The notes: generated from the sequence alone by a model not told the origin. Counted from the stretch's first letter, positions 28,269 through 37,084 are shown. The stretch: DNA of 64,000 nucleotides from Paenibacillus timonensis (GCF_009725205.1 NZ_WNZY01000011.1:62001-126000), one strand, 5' to 3'. Translations and numbers: made by a program.

Positions 28269-29633
28269 ATGCCTGTGTCACCCGATGGTCATACCGAAAT
28301 TGAAATAGGCAAGCTGGTCTGGAATCTGCTGCTCGTCCTTATTCTCGTCTTCTTGAACGGGTTTTTCGTGGCTGCCGAGTTTTCGCTCGTTAAGGTTCGC
28401 CAATCTCGACTTACCCAGTTGGCTCGGGAAGGTAACCGACGGGCGAATTATGCGCTGAAGGTCAATAAGCGGTTGGATACTTACCTGTCGGCGACGCAGC
28501 TGGGCATCACCCTAGCTTCGTTGGGATTAGGATGGGTTGGAGAACCGGCGGTGTCCGAGTTGTTAATCGAACCGCTGATGCATAAGATGGGCGCGACGGA
28601 CCCCACGCTGATCTCGACGATCTCGGTTGCGGTTGGCTTCGCGATTATTACCTTTTTACATATCGTGATGGGCGAACTGGCGCCGAAATCATTGGCGATT
28701 CAAAAGTCGGAAGCGGCGTCGCTATGGCTCTCGTGGCCGCTGCTGATGTTCTACCGGATATTCCTTCCGGTAATCTGGCTGCTGAATACGGCGGCGAACA
28801 GCATGTTACGGCTGATTGGCATCGAACCGGCCGGCGAAGGCGAAGCGGCCCATTCCGAGGAAGAAATTCGCATTCTAATGGATCAAAGTGCCAAGAGCGG
28901 CGTTATCGACAAAGACGAGATGAAGCTCGTAGACAATATTTTCGATTTTTCCGATATGCTGGCTCGTGAGGTGATGCTGCCGCGGACGGATATGGACTGC
29001 TTGTACACGAATCTCGGCTGGGAAGATAACATGAAGATTGTGGCGAACACGAAGCATTCTCGCTACCCGGTTGCGGTCGAGGATAAAGATCAGATCATCG
29101 GGTTCGTCCATATTACCGACCTGCTGCTGCCTGATCCGGAGAAACCGCTTCGTTTGGAGGAAATGGTCCGTCCGATCCTGAATGTACCGGAGTCCATGGA
29201 AATCAGTCAGGTGCTTCGCTTGATGCAGAAAAAGCACTCTCAGGTGACGCTGGTCGTCGACGAATATGGCGGAACAGCCGGCTTGTTAACGGCCGAGGAG
29301 ATTCTCGAGGAAATCGTCGGCGATCTCCATGATGAGTTCGAGGACGAACGTTCGGAGATCGAGAAGTTATCAGATGAAGTCTATTCAGTAGACGGACGCT
29401 TGCGGATCGAAGAGGTGAACGACCTCGTCGGTAGCGAAATCGAAGACGAGGAAGTGGATTCGATCGGAGGCTGGTTGTTTAAGGAATTGGAAGGAACCCC
29501 GGCGAAAGGGAAAAGAAAGCAGCTCGACCGCTTCTTATTCGAAGTCGAGGAAGCCAGCCGTTTGCGCATCACGCGCGTCAAAGTGATCCGCCTCGTTGTC
29601 GAGGAGCCGGATGAAGAAATCGAAGAAGAATAA
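28269..29633 (+). CDS. CNNM/CorC-type transporter (HlyC/CorC family)
   Basis: 454 residues. An N-terminal DUF21/CNNM membrane domain (about 1-200, with GFFVAAEFSLVKVRQSRL and GELAPKSLAI) is followed by a CBS-domain pair (about 210-340) and a C-terminal CorC_HlyC domain (about 350-440). Such proteins are magnesium or cobalt exporters or leak regulators; older labels call them hemolysins. B. subtilis has several (YhdP, YqhB, YugS). It ends in an acidic tail and a strong terminator. Confidence 0.92.
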   Translation: MPVSPDGHTEIEIGKLVWNLLLVLILVFLNGFFVAAEFSLVKVRQSRLTQLAREGNRRANYALKVNKRLDTYLSATQLGITLASLGLGWVGEPAVSELLIEPLMHKMGATDPTLISTISVAVGFAIITFLHIVMGELAPKSLAIQKSEAASLWLSWPLLMFYRIFLPVIWLLNTAANSMLRLIGIEPAGEGEAAHSEEEIRILMDQSAKSGVIDKDEMKLVDNIFDFSDMLAREVMLPRTDMDCLYTNLGWEDNMKIVANTKHSRYPVAVEDKDQIIGFVHITDLLLPDPEKPLRLEEMVRPILNVPESMEISQVLRLMQKKHSQVTLVVDEYGGTAGLLTAEEILEEIVGDLHDEFEDERSEIEKLSDEVYSVDGRLRIEEVNDLVGSEIEDEEVDSIGGWLFKELEGTPAKGKRKQLDRFLFEVEEASRLRITRVKVIRLVVEEPDEEIEEE

Positions 29634-29657
29634 GGCGGACAAGTTCCGTTGATCCAT

Positions 29658-29699
29658 AACGCCGCAACTCCCGGTTAGGGGGACGGCGTTATTTTTTTG
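29658..29699 (+). terminator. Terminator after the CNNM gene
   Basis: AACGCCG (29658) pairs with CGGCGTT (29684), with CTCCC/GGGGG pairing inside, followed by ATTTTTTT. Confidence 0.9.
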
Positions 29700-29739
29700 T
29701 GAAATTGCGCCTCCTCTGGTTCATTATTTGGGCGATTGT

Positions 29740-29748
29740 CATATGTTA
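29740..29748 (+). promoter_or_regulatory. Possible sporulation-sigma -10 element for cotJ
   Basis: CATATGTTA fits the CATAnnnTA pattern of sigma-E/sigma-K -10 elements and lies 70 bases before cotJA. The TCATTATT at 29721 could be a -35 but the spacing is short. B. subtilis cotJ is transcribed by sigma-E. Confidence 0.35.
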
Positions 29749-29817
29749 GTGGTAGGATGCAGGGAAAAATTGGCGAATCCGCCTGCATGACCATGTTTGA
29801 AGAAGGAGGAAGTTTCT

Positions 29818-30036
29818 TTGAGCCATCCTCAGGAACGTGTGTGGACCCCTTTTATAGGCCCATTCGACCCATGTCCGCCGATTACGCACAAAACCTACAG
29901 CACCCCTCCGCAGCTGTTTATCCACTTCCAGCCCCCGAATCTGCCGCAGTTTAGCCCGATGGACGCCTTAAGACACGGCACATTATGGCCGGCTTTGTTC
30001 AGTCCTTATGAATCCAAATGGGGAAAAGGACGGTGA
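29818..30036 (+). CDS. cotJA: Spore coat associated protein CotJA
   Basis: 72 residues from TTG 29818, which has AAGGAGG eight bases upstream; an earlier in-frame TTG at 29797 lacks such a site. The family core is clear: FDPCPPITHKTY, then QPPNLPQFSPMDALRHGTLW and FSPYES. CotJA is needed with CotJC for assembly into the inner spore coat. It is the first gene of cotJABC and ends four bases before cotJB. Confidence 0.93.
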   Translation: MSHPQERVWTPFIGPFDPCPPITHKTYSTPPQLFIHFQPPNLPQFSPMDALRHGTLWPALFSPYESKWGKGR

Positions 30037-30040
30037 TCCC

Positions 30041-30319
30041 ATGACGACAAATCCCAACAACCAACCGTTCGATCAAGAGTATTACGAGAAGCTTGAGAAG
30101 CTGCAGGCACTTGATTTTGCGCTGGTGGAGCTGAATTTGTATCTCGATACGCATCCGGACGATCTGGCGGCAATTCAGCAGTTTAATCAGCTGACCCAGG
30201 AACGGACGCAACATGCGAACCATTTTCAGCAGCTGTACGGACCGCTACAAAATTTCGGGCGAGCCTATTCAAAATTCCCGTGGGAATGGTCGCAGAGCCC
30301 TTGGCCTTGGCAGGTGTAG
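30041..30319 (+). CDS. cotJB: Spore coat protein CotJB
   Basis: 92 residues from ATG 30041 behind AAAAGGA; an upstream in-frame ATG overlaps cotJA and is less likely. The CotJB pattern is visible: EYYEKLEKLQALDFALVELN, LYLDTHPDDLAAIQQFNQ, and the C-terminal SKFPWEWSQSPWPWQV. It is a small coat-associated protein of unknown biochemical role, co-transcribed with cotJA and cotJC. Confidence 0.94.
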   Translation: MTTNPNNQPFDQEYYEKLEKLQALDFALVELNLYLDTHPDDLAAIQQFNQLTQERTQHANHFQQLYGPLQNFGRAYSKFPWEWSQSPWPWQV

Positions 30320-30370
30320 CAACCTGCCTTCAATCCGTGATGGGAAGCTAAAGGAGGTTAAATAGGCGAT

Positions 30371-30940
30371 ATGTGGGTGTATGAGAAAAAGCTGCAATAC
30401 CCGGTTCGCGTCAGCAAATGCGATCCGCGGATGGCCAAACTGCTGATTGAGCAGTACGGCGGCGCGGACGGCGAGTTGGCGGCGGCGCTGCGTTATTTGA
30501 ATCAAAGGTATACGATCCCCGACAAGGTGATCGGGCTTTTGAACGATATTGGGACGGAAGAATTCGCCCATCTCGAGATGATCGCGACCATGGTCTATAA
30601 GCTGACCAAAGATGCTACGCCGGAGATGTTGAAGGCAGCGGGTATGGATCCGTATTACGTGAACCACGATAAGGCGCTCTTTTACGAGAACGCGGGCGGA
30701 GTACCGTTTACGGCGACGTACATCCAGGCTAAAGGAGATCCGATCGCCGACCTGTACGAGGACATCGCGGCCGAGGAGAAGGCGCGGGCTACATACCAGT
30801 GGCTCATCGACATGACCGACGACGTCGATATCCAGGACAGTCTGAAGTTCCTTCGCGAGCGCGAGATCGTGCACAGCTTGCGATTCCGCGAAGCGGTGGA
30901 GATCCTGAAAGAGGATCGGGAGCATAAGAAATTCTTCTAA
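30371..30940 (+). CDS. cotJC: Spore coat manganese-catalase-like protein CotJC
   Basis: 189 residues, the standard length. It is a ferritin-like four-helix protein of the manganese catalase family, with ligand residues in GELAAALRYLNQRY, TEEFAHLEMIATMV, AEEKARATYQWL and EREIVHSLRF. CotJC is a component of the spore coat and may break down peroxide. AAAGGAGG precedes the ATG. Confidence 0.96.
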   Translation: MWVYEKKLQYPVRVSKCDPRMAKLLIEQYGGADGELAAALRYLNQRYTIPDKVIGLLNDIGTEEFAHLEMIATMVYKLTKDATPEMLKAAGMDPYYVNHDKALFYENAGGVPFTATYIQAKGDPIADLYEDIAAEEKARATYQWLIDMTDDVDIQDSLKFLREREIVHSLRFREAVEILKEDREHKKFF

Positions 30941-30981
30941 TTGTTGAAATGAACTCATTCTATCGTTGAAGGTGATAGGTT

Positions 30982-31179
30982 ATGGCCAAAAATAAACGTG
31001 GAAAATCGCTCTGGCACCTGCCGTCGCGCAGCCGCGGAACGTGTCCGGTGTGCGGAAGCACACGCATCAAGCTGCTGTATACCAAAAACACGAGTACGGG
31101 ACAACAACTAAAAGTTTGCAAGAAATGCGATAGTGCCTCACAGGCAAGAATTGATGCGGCGGGTCAGCAGGCGGGTTGA
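30982..31179 (+). CDS. Small zinc-ribbon protein
   Basis: 65 residues, basic. A CPVCGS...CKKC pair (about residues 21-24 and 46-49) forms a probable zinc ribbon. I do not recognise the family. It follows cotJC by 41 bases with GAAGGTGA upstream and precedes the terminator at 31208, so it may be the last member of the cotJ transcript. Its small size, positive charge and zinc site would suit nucleic acid binding, but that is inference. Confidence 0.6.
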   Translation: MAKNKRGKSLWHLPSRSRGTCPVCGSTRIKLLYTKNTSTGQQLKVCKKCDSASQARIDAAGQQAG

Positions 31180-31207
31180 AGTGAGGAGTTAATGGGCTGA
31201 GAGGTAG

Positions 31208-31243
31208 GAGAAGAACGGCAAGGGCCGATCTTCTCCTTTTTTT
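31208..31243 (+). terminator. Terminator after cotJ cluster
   Basis: GGAGAAGA (31208) pairs with TCTTCTCC (31229), with GGC/GCC inside, followed by seven T. Confidence 0.9.
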
Positions 31244-31249
31244 GTTAGC

Positions 31250-31442
31250 GGAACTTTTTACCGTTATGCGGCCTAAATGGGTTAGTTATCAGAAAATAAC
31301 GACCCAGAAGGGCGTTATTCTCTGGTGAAGGCTCGCAATTCCCACAATTAATTTCCTTTTCCCATAATAGCGCCACAAAAGTCCCTTATTTCCTCCAATT
31401 GCAAGCGTACGCGAGAAATAAGGCCATTTTTTACCGCTAAAC
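31250..31442. repeat. Imperfect dyad repeats in the 31.2-31.5 kb gap
   Basis: This 300-base gap has no gene I can support. It holds several imperfect dyads with an AAATAA...TTATTT outer arm: 31291-31323 (AAAATAACG, CCC-agaa-GGG, CGTTATT), 31361-31393 (ATAATAGCGCC...GTCCCTTATTT) and 31413-31441 (AGAAATAAGGCC...). Their starts are about 50-70 bases apart. They resemble the block at 62890-63079 in layout, though the core sequence differs. Confidence 0.5.
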
Positions 31443-31502
31443 AAGAGCGTATAACTCGCCCCAACTCTGGATTTTCTTTTTGATCCGAAAACCAATAATA
31501 TA

Positions 31503-31523
31503 GAATAGAGATCTTTTCTATTC
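31503..31523. promoter_or_regulatory. Dyad before the AI-2E family permease gene
   Basis: GAATAGA-gatcttt-TCTATTC is a perfect 7-7-7 inverted repeat, about 30 bases before the start codon, and could be an operator. The regulator is unknown. Confidence 0.3.
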
Positions 31524-31556
31524 GCACGAATTATCTAAAGATAGGTGATGATGAGA

Positions 31557-32636
31557 ATGAACTTGCTGGAAAGATGGACCCGTGGAGCGAAGTTTGTATT
31601 GATTCTACTGGCCATCGTTTATGTGTTTTCGTTGGTGAGGCCTTTTTTCCTTCCCATGCAGGCCGTAATCGGAGCTATTATGATTCCGCTAATGTTGGCC
31701 GGATTTTTTTACTATTTGCTCCGCCCCGTGGTCCAGTACATGGAACAGCATAAGATCAAGCGGGGATTCGCCATCCTGATTGTATTTGTCATTATGGCGA
31801 TTTTGGCCATTGGATTTATTGCCGGGGTATGGCCGTTGTTGCAAACCCAATTGGTCAATTTAGTACAAAATATTCCCCAATTTGTGAATCTGCTGGATGC
31901 GCAACTGAAGGAGTGGGGAGAAACGCCTTTCCTCGCGTCGATTATACCATCGGATTCCGGATTAGCCACGAATTTCACGGAATATTTAAGCAAGGGGATC
32001 TCATTCCTGACGAATTACCTAAGTGGTTTCTTCTCTTTCCTATCCCAATTTGCGATCGTGTTATTTACGTTCCCGATCCTGCTCTATTATATGCTGAAGG
32101 AAGGACATCACTTCAAACGCAGCGTAGTTAAACTCTCGCCGATCCGCTATCGTCGGGAAGTGTATCGTGCTGCCAGTGACATGGACAAAGCGCTAAACGA
32201 TTATATTATCGGCCGAGTGATCGTGAACGCAGCGTTAGGCGTGCTGATGTTTATCGGCTTTTTAATCATTGGGCTGCCGTATGCGTTGTTGTTGACAACG
32301 ATTGCGGTGATTCTGAATTTCATCCCATTGTTCGGGGCGATCATTTCCGCTATTCCAATTGTCATTATCGGCCTCATTGAATCCCCATCTACCGGCATAT
32401 GGGCTTTGGTCATTATTTTGGTGGCGCAGCAGATTCAGGATAATGTCATCTCTCCCTACGTGTTTGGCAAGAAGTTGGACATCCATCCGGTGACGACGAT
32501 CCTGCTTGTGTTGGGAAGCGGGAATTGGTTCGGCATTATTGGCATGCTGGTCGTCATCCCGGTCTACATGCTGATCAAAATCGCCTGGAAGCGGCTCTAC
32601 AAGCTGTTTCTAAGGTCACAGTGGGAAACGTTGTAA
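31557..32636 (+). CDS. AI-2E family permease (YdbI/YtvI-like)
   Basis: 359 residues from ATG 31557, seven bases after AGGTGAT; in-frame starts at 31545-31551 are also possible. It is a multi-pass membrane protein with the family pattern: an N-terminal helix pair, a soluble loop (about residues 80-145), then a C-terminal half with a VAQQIQDNVISPYVFG segment. The family is named for autoinducer-2 export, but many members move other solutes or ions, so the substrate is open. It is a single gene with its own terminator. Confidence 0.88.
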   Translation: MNLLERWTRGAKFVLILLAIVYVFSLVRPFFLPMQAVIGAIMIPLMLAGFFYYLLRPVVQYMEQHKIKRGFAILIVFVIMAILAIGFIAGVWPLLQTQLVNLVQNIPQFVNLLDAQLKEWGETPFLASIIPSDSGLATNFTEYLSKGISFLTNYLSGFFSFLSQFAIVLFTFPILLYYMLKEGHHFKRSVVKLSPIRYRREVYRAASDMDKALNDYIIGRVIVNAALGVLMFIGFLIIGLPYALLLTTIAVILNFIPLFGAIISAIPIVIIGLIESPSTGIWALVIILVAQQIQDNVISPYVFGKKLDIHPVTTILLVLGSGNWFGIIGMLVVIPVYMLIKIAWKRLYKLFLRSQWETL

Positions 32637-32654
32637 GGAACGAAGCTTAATGAT

Positions 32655-32698
32655 ACCGGCCTATGCGATGGTAATATCGCTTAGGCCGGTTCTTTATT
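32655..32698 (+). terminator. Terminator after AI-2E family gene
   Basis: ACCGGCCTA pairs with TAGGCCGGT, and GCGAT with ATCGC inside, followed by TCTTTATT. Confidence 0.85.
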
Positions 32699-32744
32699 AG
32701 GGCGGGAGTGAGGAGGGTTGTAATGAAGGGGGACCAAAAAACAA

Positions 32745-32791
32745 TTTATGATAACCGGTTGACATATTTTATGTCAACCGGTTATCATAAA
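32745..32791. promoter_or_regulatory. Double LacI-type operator over the sugar importer promoter
   Basis: A perfect 47-base palindrome: 21-base arms around a 5-base centre. Each arm contains the 18-mer TGTCAACCGGTTATCATA (one arm in each orientation), whose core AACCGGTT is the LacI-family type. The left arm supplies TTGACA (32759-32764) and the right arm TATCAT (32783-32788), 18 bases apart, so a bound repressor would cover the promoter itself. The same 18-mer recurs at 37169. Confidence 0.85.
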
Positions 32792-32842
32792 GATGCGCAG
32801 AACCTGAATGCGCATACAAAACGATGACTAGGGGGAAGGGTC

Positions 32843-34210
32843 TTGAACAAATTGAAAGGGTTTAAAATGACGTTATGCCTGGTTTTGTTGCTTTCTCTAT
32901 TAGCGGCATGTTCGAGGGGCAACGACGCAAGCAGCAATACTCCAGCCGCGACAAACAATCAGGGCGGAGAACCAACGGAACAAACGGAGAAGGAAGTCAA
33001 GCTAACCTTCTTTAACACATCGGCTGAAGTGAATGAAGTATTCGAGAAGCTGTTCCAAACGTATCATGAGCTTCACCCGAACGTTACCGTTGAACTCATT
33101 CCTACGCCGATCGGCGGGGCGCAAATCGAGAAGTTCCAATCTCTATTAGCTTCCGGCAATCCGGCAACCATCGCCAATCTCGATGCAGGAACTATTTTGC
33201 AGTATAAAGATTCCTTCTTGGACTTGGAATCGGAGAAGGCCAAATATGAAGGGCTGACCAAACCCGGTGCTGTAGATGGGGCGCTGCTGGATGGAAAATT
33301 CCTTGGCATTCCATGGACGGCGCAAGGCTACGGATTGCTTTACAACAAACGGGCGGTTGAGGAAGCGATCGGGGGCGCCTTTGACCCGGCTTCCATCAAA
33401 ACCCGCGATGATCTAGAAGCGTTGTTCCAAAAGATTGAAGCGGCAGGCAAAGCACCGGTTATGATCCATGGAGCAGATTGGTCGCTTGGGTCGCATTATT
33501 TGGGGCTGGCCTACTCCTTGCAGTCCGCTAATGTCGAGGACAACCGGAAATTCATGGAGTCCCTACAGAGTGGCGAAGTTAAATTGATGGATAACCCGCA
33601 ATTTAATGGCCTGATGGATACCTTTGACTTGTTGAAAAAATATAACGCCCGGAAGAGTGACCCGCTCGTGGCGGACTACAACAAAGACAGTGCAGATTTC
33701 GCTAAAGGCGATGCCGCCTTCTACTTCATGGGGGATTGGACCTGGGCGGTAGTTGGACCGCTTGAAGGACGCGATCAGGAATTCGGCGTGATTCCGGTTC
33801 CGATCAGCAACAATCCGGACGACTACGGCAACAGTCAAATCGCATACAGTGAACCAAAATTGTTTGCCATCGATAACGCGGGATCGACGCCGGAGCAACA
33901 AGAAGCGGCTAAGGCGTTTATCGAATGGATGGTCACAAGCGATCAGGGACAAGAAGCGATCATTTCGCAGATGGGATTGTCCATGCCATATAAGGATGTC
34001 AAAGTGAAGGGCAGCAACATCATCTCCGATGCGGTATCTCAATATGTCGATCAAGGTAAAGTGATGAATATCGGCGTGATCAATTACCTGCCGCAGGATT
34101 ACTGGGCCAAGACTGGAGCGGCGATGCAAAAGTACCTCGTCGATAAAGTCGATCGCAAAGGCCTTGCGGACGAGGTTCAGGAATATTGGGAATATCAAGG
34201 AAGAAAATAA
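32843..34210 (+). CDS. Sugar ABC transporter substrate-binding lipoprotein (LacI-regulated)
   Basis: 455 residues from TTG 32843 behind GGGGGAAGGG. A lipoprotein signal with lipobox LLAAC puts the lipid on Cys23, followed by a Ser/Asn/Thr linker and a family 1 (CUT1) solute-binding domain. It should capture a di- or oligosaccharide outside the membrane and deliver it to the two permeases encoded next. The locus suggests sucrose or a sucrose derivative. No ATPase gene is in the cluster; a shared MsmX-type ATPase elsewhere is the usual solution. Confidence 0.92.
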   Translation: MNKLKGFKMTLCLVLLLSLLAACSRGNDASSNTPAATNNQGGEPTEQTEKEVKLTFFNTSAEVNEVFEKLFQTYHELHPNVTVELIPTPIGGAQIEKFQSLLASGNPATIANLDAGTILQYKDSFLDLESEKAKYEGLTKPGAVDGALLDGKFLGIPWTAQGYGLLYNKRAVEEAIGGAFDPASIKTRDDLEALFQKIEAAGKAPVMIHGADWSLGSHYLGLAYSLQSANVEDNRKFMESLQSGEVKLMDNPQFNGLMDTFDLLKKYNARKSDPLVADYNKDSADFAKGDAAFYFMGDWTWAVVGPLEGRDQEFGVIPVPISNNPDDYGNSQIAYSEPKLFAIDNAGSTPEQQEAAKAFIEWMVTSDQGQEAIISQMGLSMPYKDVKVKGSNIISDAVSQYVDQGKVMNIGVINYLPQDYWAKTGAAMQKYLVDKVDRKGLADEVQEYWEYQGRK

Positions 34211-34238
34211 CAAATCGTTGGATTGGACAGAAGAACGG

Positions 34239-34267
34239 GCGGGAAGAGGCCTAGCCTCGGCCCGCCT
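34239..34267 (+). terminator. Hairpin after the binding-protein gene
   Basis: GGCGGG-aa-GAGGC-cta-GCCTC-gg-CCCGCC forms a long GC stem without a T run. Such stems between a binding-protein gene and its permeases commonly stabilise the upstream mRNA or cut downstream expression. An AAATAAAC-g-GTTTATTT dyad follows at 34283. Confidence 0.6.
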
Positions 34268-34312
34268 CATTTATCGGTCAAAAATAAACGGTTTATTTAA
34301 AGGGGCGGCAAC

Positions 34313-35194
34313 ATGAAGAAGAAAAACGTATTATCCAATGCCGGAACGTTCCTGCTGTTCGGCGGGCCCTCCATTTTTGCTTTCGCCGCCGTCGTCGTGA
34401 TTCCTTTTCTCGTCGGCTTGTATCTGACGTTTACGAATTGGGATGTTCGAACGGCCAATAGTGAGCTCATTGGATTTGCAAATTACTACGAAGTGTTTAG
34501 TGACAAAGTGTTTCTGGGCCAGCTCTGGTTTACGCTGAAGTATGTGTTCTTTACGGTCTTGATTGCCAACGGGGCGGCGTTCTTCATTGCGCTGGCATTG
34601 ACTTCCGGTGCCAAGGGGGAGCAATGGCTGCGAACTGGCTTCTTTACGCCAAATCTGATCGGCGGGATTGTCCTAGGTTACTTGTGGCAAACGTTATTCT
34701 CCCAGGTGCTCCCTTATCTAGGCAATAAATATGGCTGGTCCTTATTCTCGACTTCCTGGCTGACAGACACGAATACCGCCTTTTGGGCGCTGGTGATCGC
34801 GACGGCCTGGCAATTGATCGGTTATCTGATGATTATTTACATTGCCGGTTTTTCCGGCGTACCGGGAGATGTGCTGGAGGCTGCAAATATTGACGGTGCC
34901 GGTCGGTCGGCAGTCATTCGAAAGATCATTCTTCCACTATCTATCCCGGCCACCATCATCTGTATCTTTATCTCCATCTCGCGTTCCTTCTTAACCTACG
35001 ATATCAACTTGGCCTTAACCAAGGGGGGGCCGTTTAACTCCACCGAGTTGGCGACTTATCATATTGTGCAAAAGGCCTTTCTGTCCAACCAGTACGGGAT
35101 AGGCCAAGCGGAAGCGGTGGTGTTGTTTGCGGTGGTCGCCATCATTGCGTTGACCCAATCTTACCTGCTCAAGAAACTGGAGGTGGAATCGTAA
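34313..35194 (+). CDS. Sugar ABC transporter permease (MalF type)
   Basis: 293 residues, six predicted membrane helices, with the EAA loop EAANIDGAGRSAVIRKIILPL near residue 190 that contacts the ATPase. It forms a heterodimer with the next gene product and partners the lipoprotein at 32843. AAAGGGG precedes the ATG. The stop and the next start overlap by one base. Confidence 0.94.
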   Translation: MKKKNVLSNAGTFLLFGGPSIFAFAAVVVIPFLVGLYLTFTNWDVRTANSELIGFANYYEVFSDKVFLGQLWFTLKYVFFTVLIANGAAFFIALALTSGAKGEQWLRTGFFTPNLIGGIVLGYLWQTLFSQVLPYLGNKYGWSLFSTSWLTDTNTAFWALVIATAWQLIGYLMIIYIAGFSGVPGDVLEAANIDGAGRSAVIRKIILPLSIPATIICIFISISRSFLTYDINLALTKGGPFNSTELATYHIVQKAFLSNQYGIGQAEAVVLFAVVAIIALTQSYLLKKLEVES

Positions 35195-36018
35195 TGAAGG
35201 CACGATCAATAGCCACAGGGGTTAAAACGGCGCTTCTTTACATTTTCCTGCTTATCTTTCTGACGCCATTTCTGTTAATTGTCATGAATTCGTTCAAGAC
35301 CACCCAGAAGTTCGTCGAAAATCCGTTATCCCTGCCGACCCAATTCCACTTTGGGAATTATTCGAGCGCGATTGGTAAAATGGATTTCTTACACGGCTTT
35401 TTGAATTCCCTGATCATCACGGTCGTGGCGGTCTTTATCATTCTGATCTTCTCGTCGATGACAGGATATTTGTTTGTCCGATTCAAATGGAAGGTGAACG
35501 CATTCATTTTCTTTGTGATGTTAGCTTCACTCACGCTTCCATTTCAGGTGCTTATGATTCCGCTGGTCATGCTGTACGGAAATATGGACCTGTTAGATTC
35601 GAAAGTGACCTTATTGTTTATGTATTTGGGATTTGGCGTACCGTTTGGCGTGTTCACGTTCCACGGTTTCATCAAAGGCGTTCCCTTTGAATTAGAGGAA
35701 TCCGCATTTATTGAAGGGAGCTCCCGGCTGCGGACGTTCTTCCAAATCGTATTGCCTTTGCTGAAGCCCGTATTCGTCACGTTGATCGTCCTGGACATCC
35801 TGTGGATCTGGAACGACTACCTGCTTCCCAGCTTGGTCCTGCTATCTCCGGCGCACCGGACATTGCCGCTCTCCACGTTCAACTTCTTCTCTTCTTATTC
35901 CGTGGACTTTGCGCCGCTGATGGCCGGATTGATCATGACCGTCATCCCGGTATTGGTGCTTTACCTGTTCCTTCAGAAGCAGATCATTAAGGGGATTACA
36001 GAAGGGGCCTTGAAATAG
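35194..36018 (+). CDS. Sugar ABC transporter permease (MalG type)
   Basis: 274 residues, six membrane helices, with the EAA-type loop ESAFIEGSSRLRTFFQIVLPL near residue 170. It is the second permease of the sucrose-locus importer, in the MalG/LacG branch of CUT1 permeases. It is translationally coupled to the first permease by a one-base overlap. The next gene is the LacI repressor, with about 75 bases between. Confidence 0.94.
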   Translation: MKARSIATGVKTALLYIFLLIFLTPFLLIVMNSFKTTQKFVENPLSLPTQFHFGNYSSAIGKMDFLHGFLNSLIITVVAVFIILIFSSMTGYLFVRFKWKVNAFIFFVMLASLTLPFQVLMIPLVMLYGNMDLLDSKVTLLFMYLGFGVPFGVFTFHGFIKGVPFELEESAFIEGSSRLRTFFQIVLPLLKPVFVTLIVLDILWIWNDYLLPSLVLLSPAHRTLPLSTFNFFSSYSVDFAPLMAGLIMTVIPVLVLYLFLQKQIIKGITEGALK

Positions 36019-36094
36019 GGGATTGGCAATCCCTGGCTGAAAAAACGGAATAAACCGGGTATAATTGTTAATAAAAACGGCAAGGTGGGATTTC

Positions 36095-37084
36095 ATGCCC
36101 AGAATAGAGGATGTTGCGGAAAGAGCGGGGGTTTCCGTAACCACGGTCTCCCGTGTACTAAATAATCGGGGATATATCAGCGAGAAGACGCGAGATAAAG
36201 TACATCAGGTGATGAAAGAGTTAAACTATCAGCCCAATGAGATGGCTCGCGCTTTGTTTCGCAGGAAATCGAATATGATCGGGTTGATTATTCCGGCGGT
36301 TTCCCATCCTTTTTTCAGCGAATTGGCTTATTACCTAGAGTATTATGCCGATCAGAAAGGGTATAAGCTGCTGCTCTGCAACTCGAATCGAAATATTGCC
36401 AAAGAGCGAAAATATATCGAAATGCTAAAGAAAAATCAGGTAGACGCCATTATCATGGGCAGCTCGGTGTTGGATATTAAGCATTATTTGAATTTGAATT
36501 TGCCTATCGTTTCTTTTGACCGCACGGTGGCTGAAGATATTCCGTTCGTCACTTCCGATAATTTCCTCGGAGGGAAGCTCGCCGCCAAGTTGTTCATCGA
36601 CAAGGGCTGCCACCATCCCGTCTACATTTATCGCGGCATCGGCGGACCGCATCATGGGGCCTTATTAGCCAATGCGAGAGCGCAAGGGTATGATGAGGAA
36701 TTAGCCGCCGCCGGCCTAAATCCGATTCATCTGCAACTGGAAATTACGGACGACGATCAGCCTAGTAATCCGAGCGAGGTGGTTCGTTTCTTGAGCGAAC
36801 ATCCGCAAGTTGACGGGATTTTTGCCAGCAGCGACGTCATCGCGGCCGAGGCGATTCAAGCTTGCCGTCAATTAAATAAGAACATTCCTAATGACATGAA
36901 AATCATCGGCTACGATGATGTTAAAGTGGCTACGTTGGTTTCGCCGCAGCTAACCACCATCCGGCAACCGATCCGTGAGATGGGCGAACGTACCATCGAG
37001 TTGATCGTCAAGCAATTGGAAGGGGAGGAAGTGCCCAAAGTAAATTCGTTCTCGGTCCATTTGATTGAACGGGAGACGACTTGA
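36095..37084 (+). CDS. LacI family transcriptional regulator of the sucrose locus
   Basis: 329 residues from ATG 36095 behind AAGGTGGG; an upstream in-frame start lacks support. The N-terminal helix-turn-helix reads DVAERAGVSVTTVSRVLNNRG, followed by the hinge and a periplasmic-binding-protein-like effector domain. It lies between the importer and the catabolic genes, both of which carry the identical 18-bp operator, so it most likely represses both and is released by the imported sugar or a metabolite. The stop overlaps an open frame that runs into the next operator. Confidence 0.93.
   Translation: MPRIEDVAERAGVSVTTVSRVLNNRGYISEKTRDKVHQVMKELNYQPNEMARALFRRKSNMIGLIIPAVSHPFFSELAYYLEYYADQKGYKLLLCNSNRNIAKERKYIEMLKKNQVDAIIMGSSVLDIKHYLNLNLPIVSFDRTVAEDIPFVTSDNFLGGKLAAKLFIDKGCHHPVYIYRGIGGPHHGALLANARAQGYDEELAAAGLNPIHLQLEITDDDQPSNPSEVVRFLSEHPQVDGIFASSDVIAAEAIQACRQLNKNIPNDMKIIGYDDVKVATLVSPQLTTIRQPIREMGERTIELIVKQLEGEEVPKVNSFSVHLIERETT

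Noticed and set aside
32745-32791. Terminator at the 47-base palindrome
   Set aside because: Although it could fold as a hairpin, it lacks a T run, contains TTGACA and TATCAT at promoter spacing, and shares its 18-mer with a separate site at 37169, so it is an operator.
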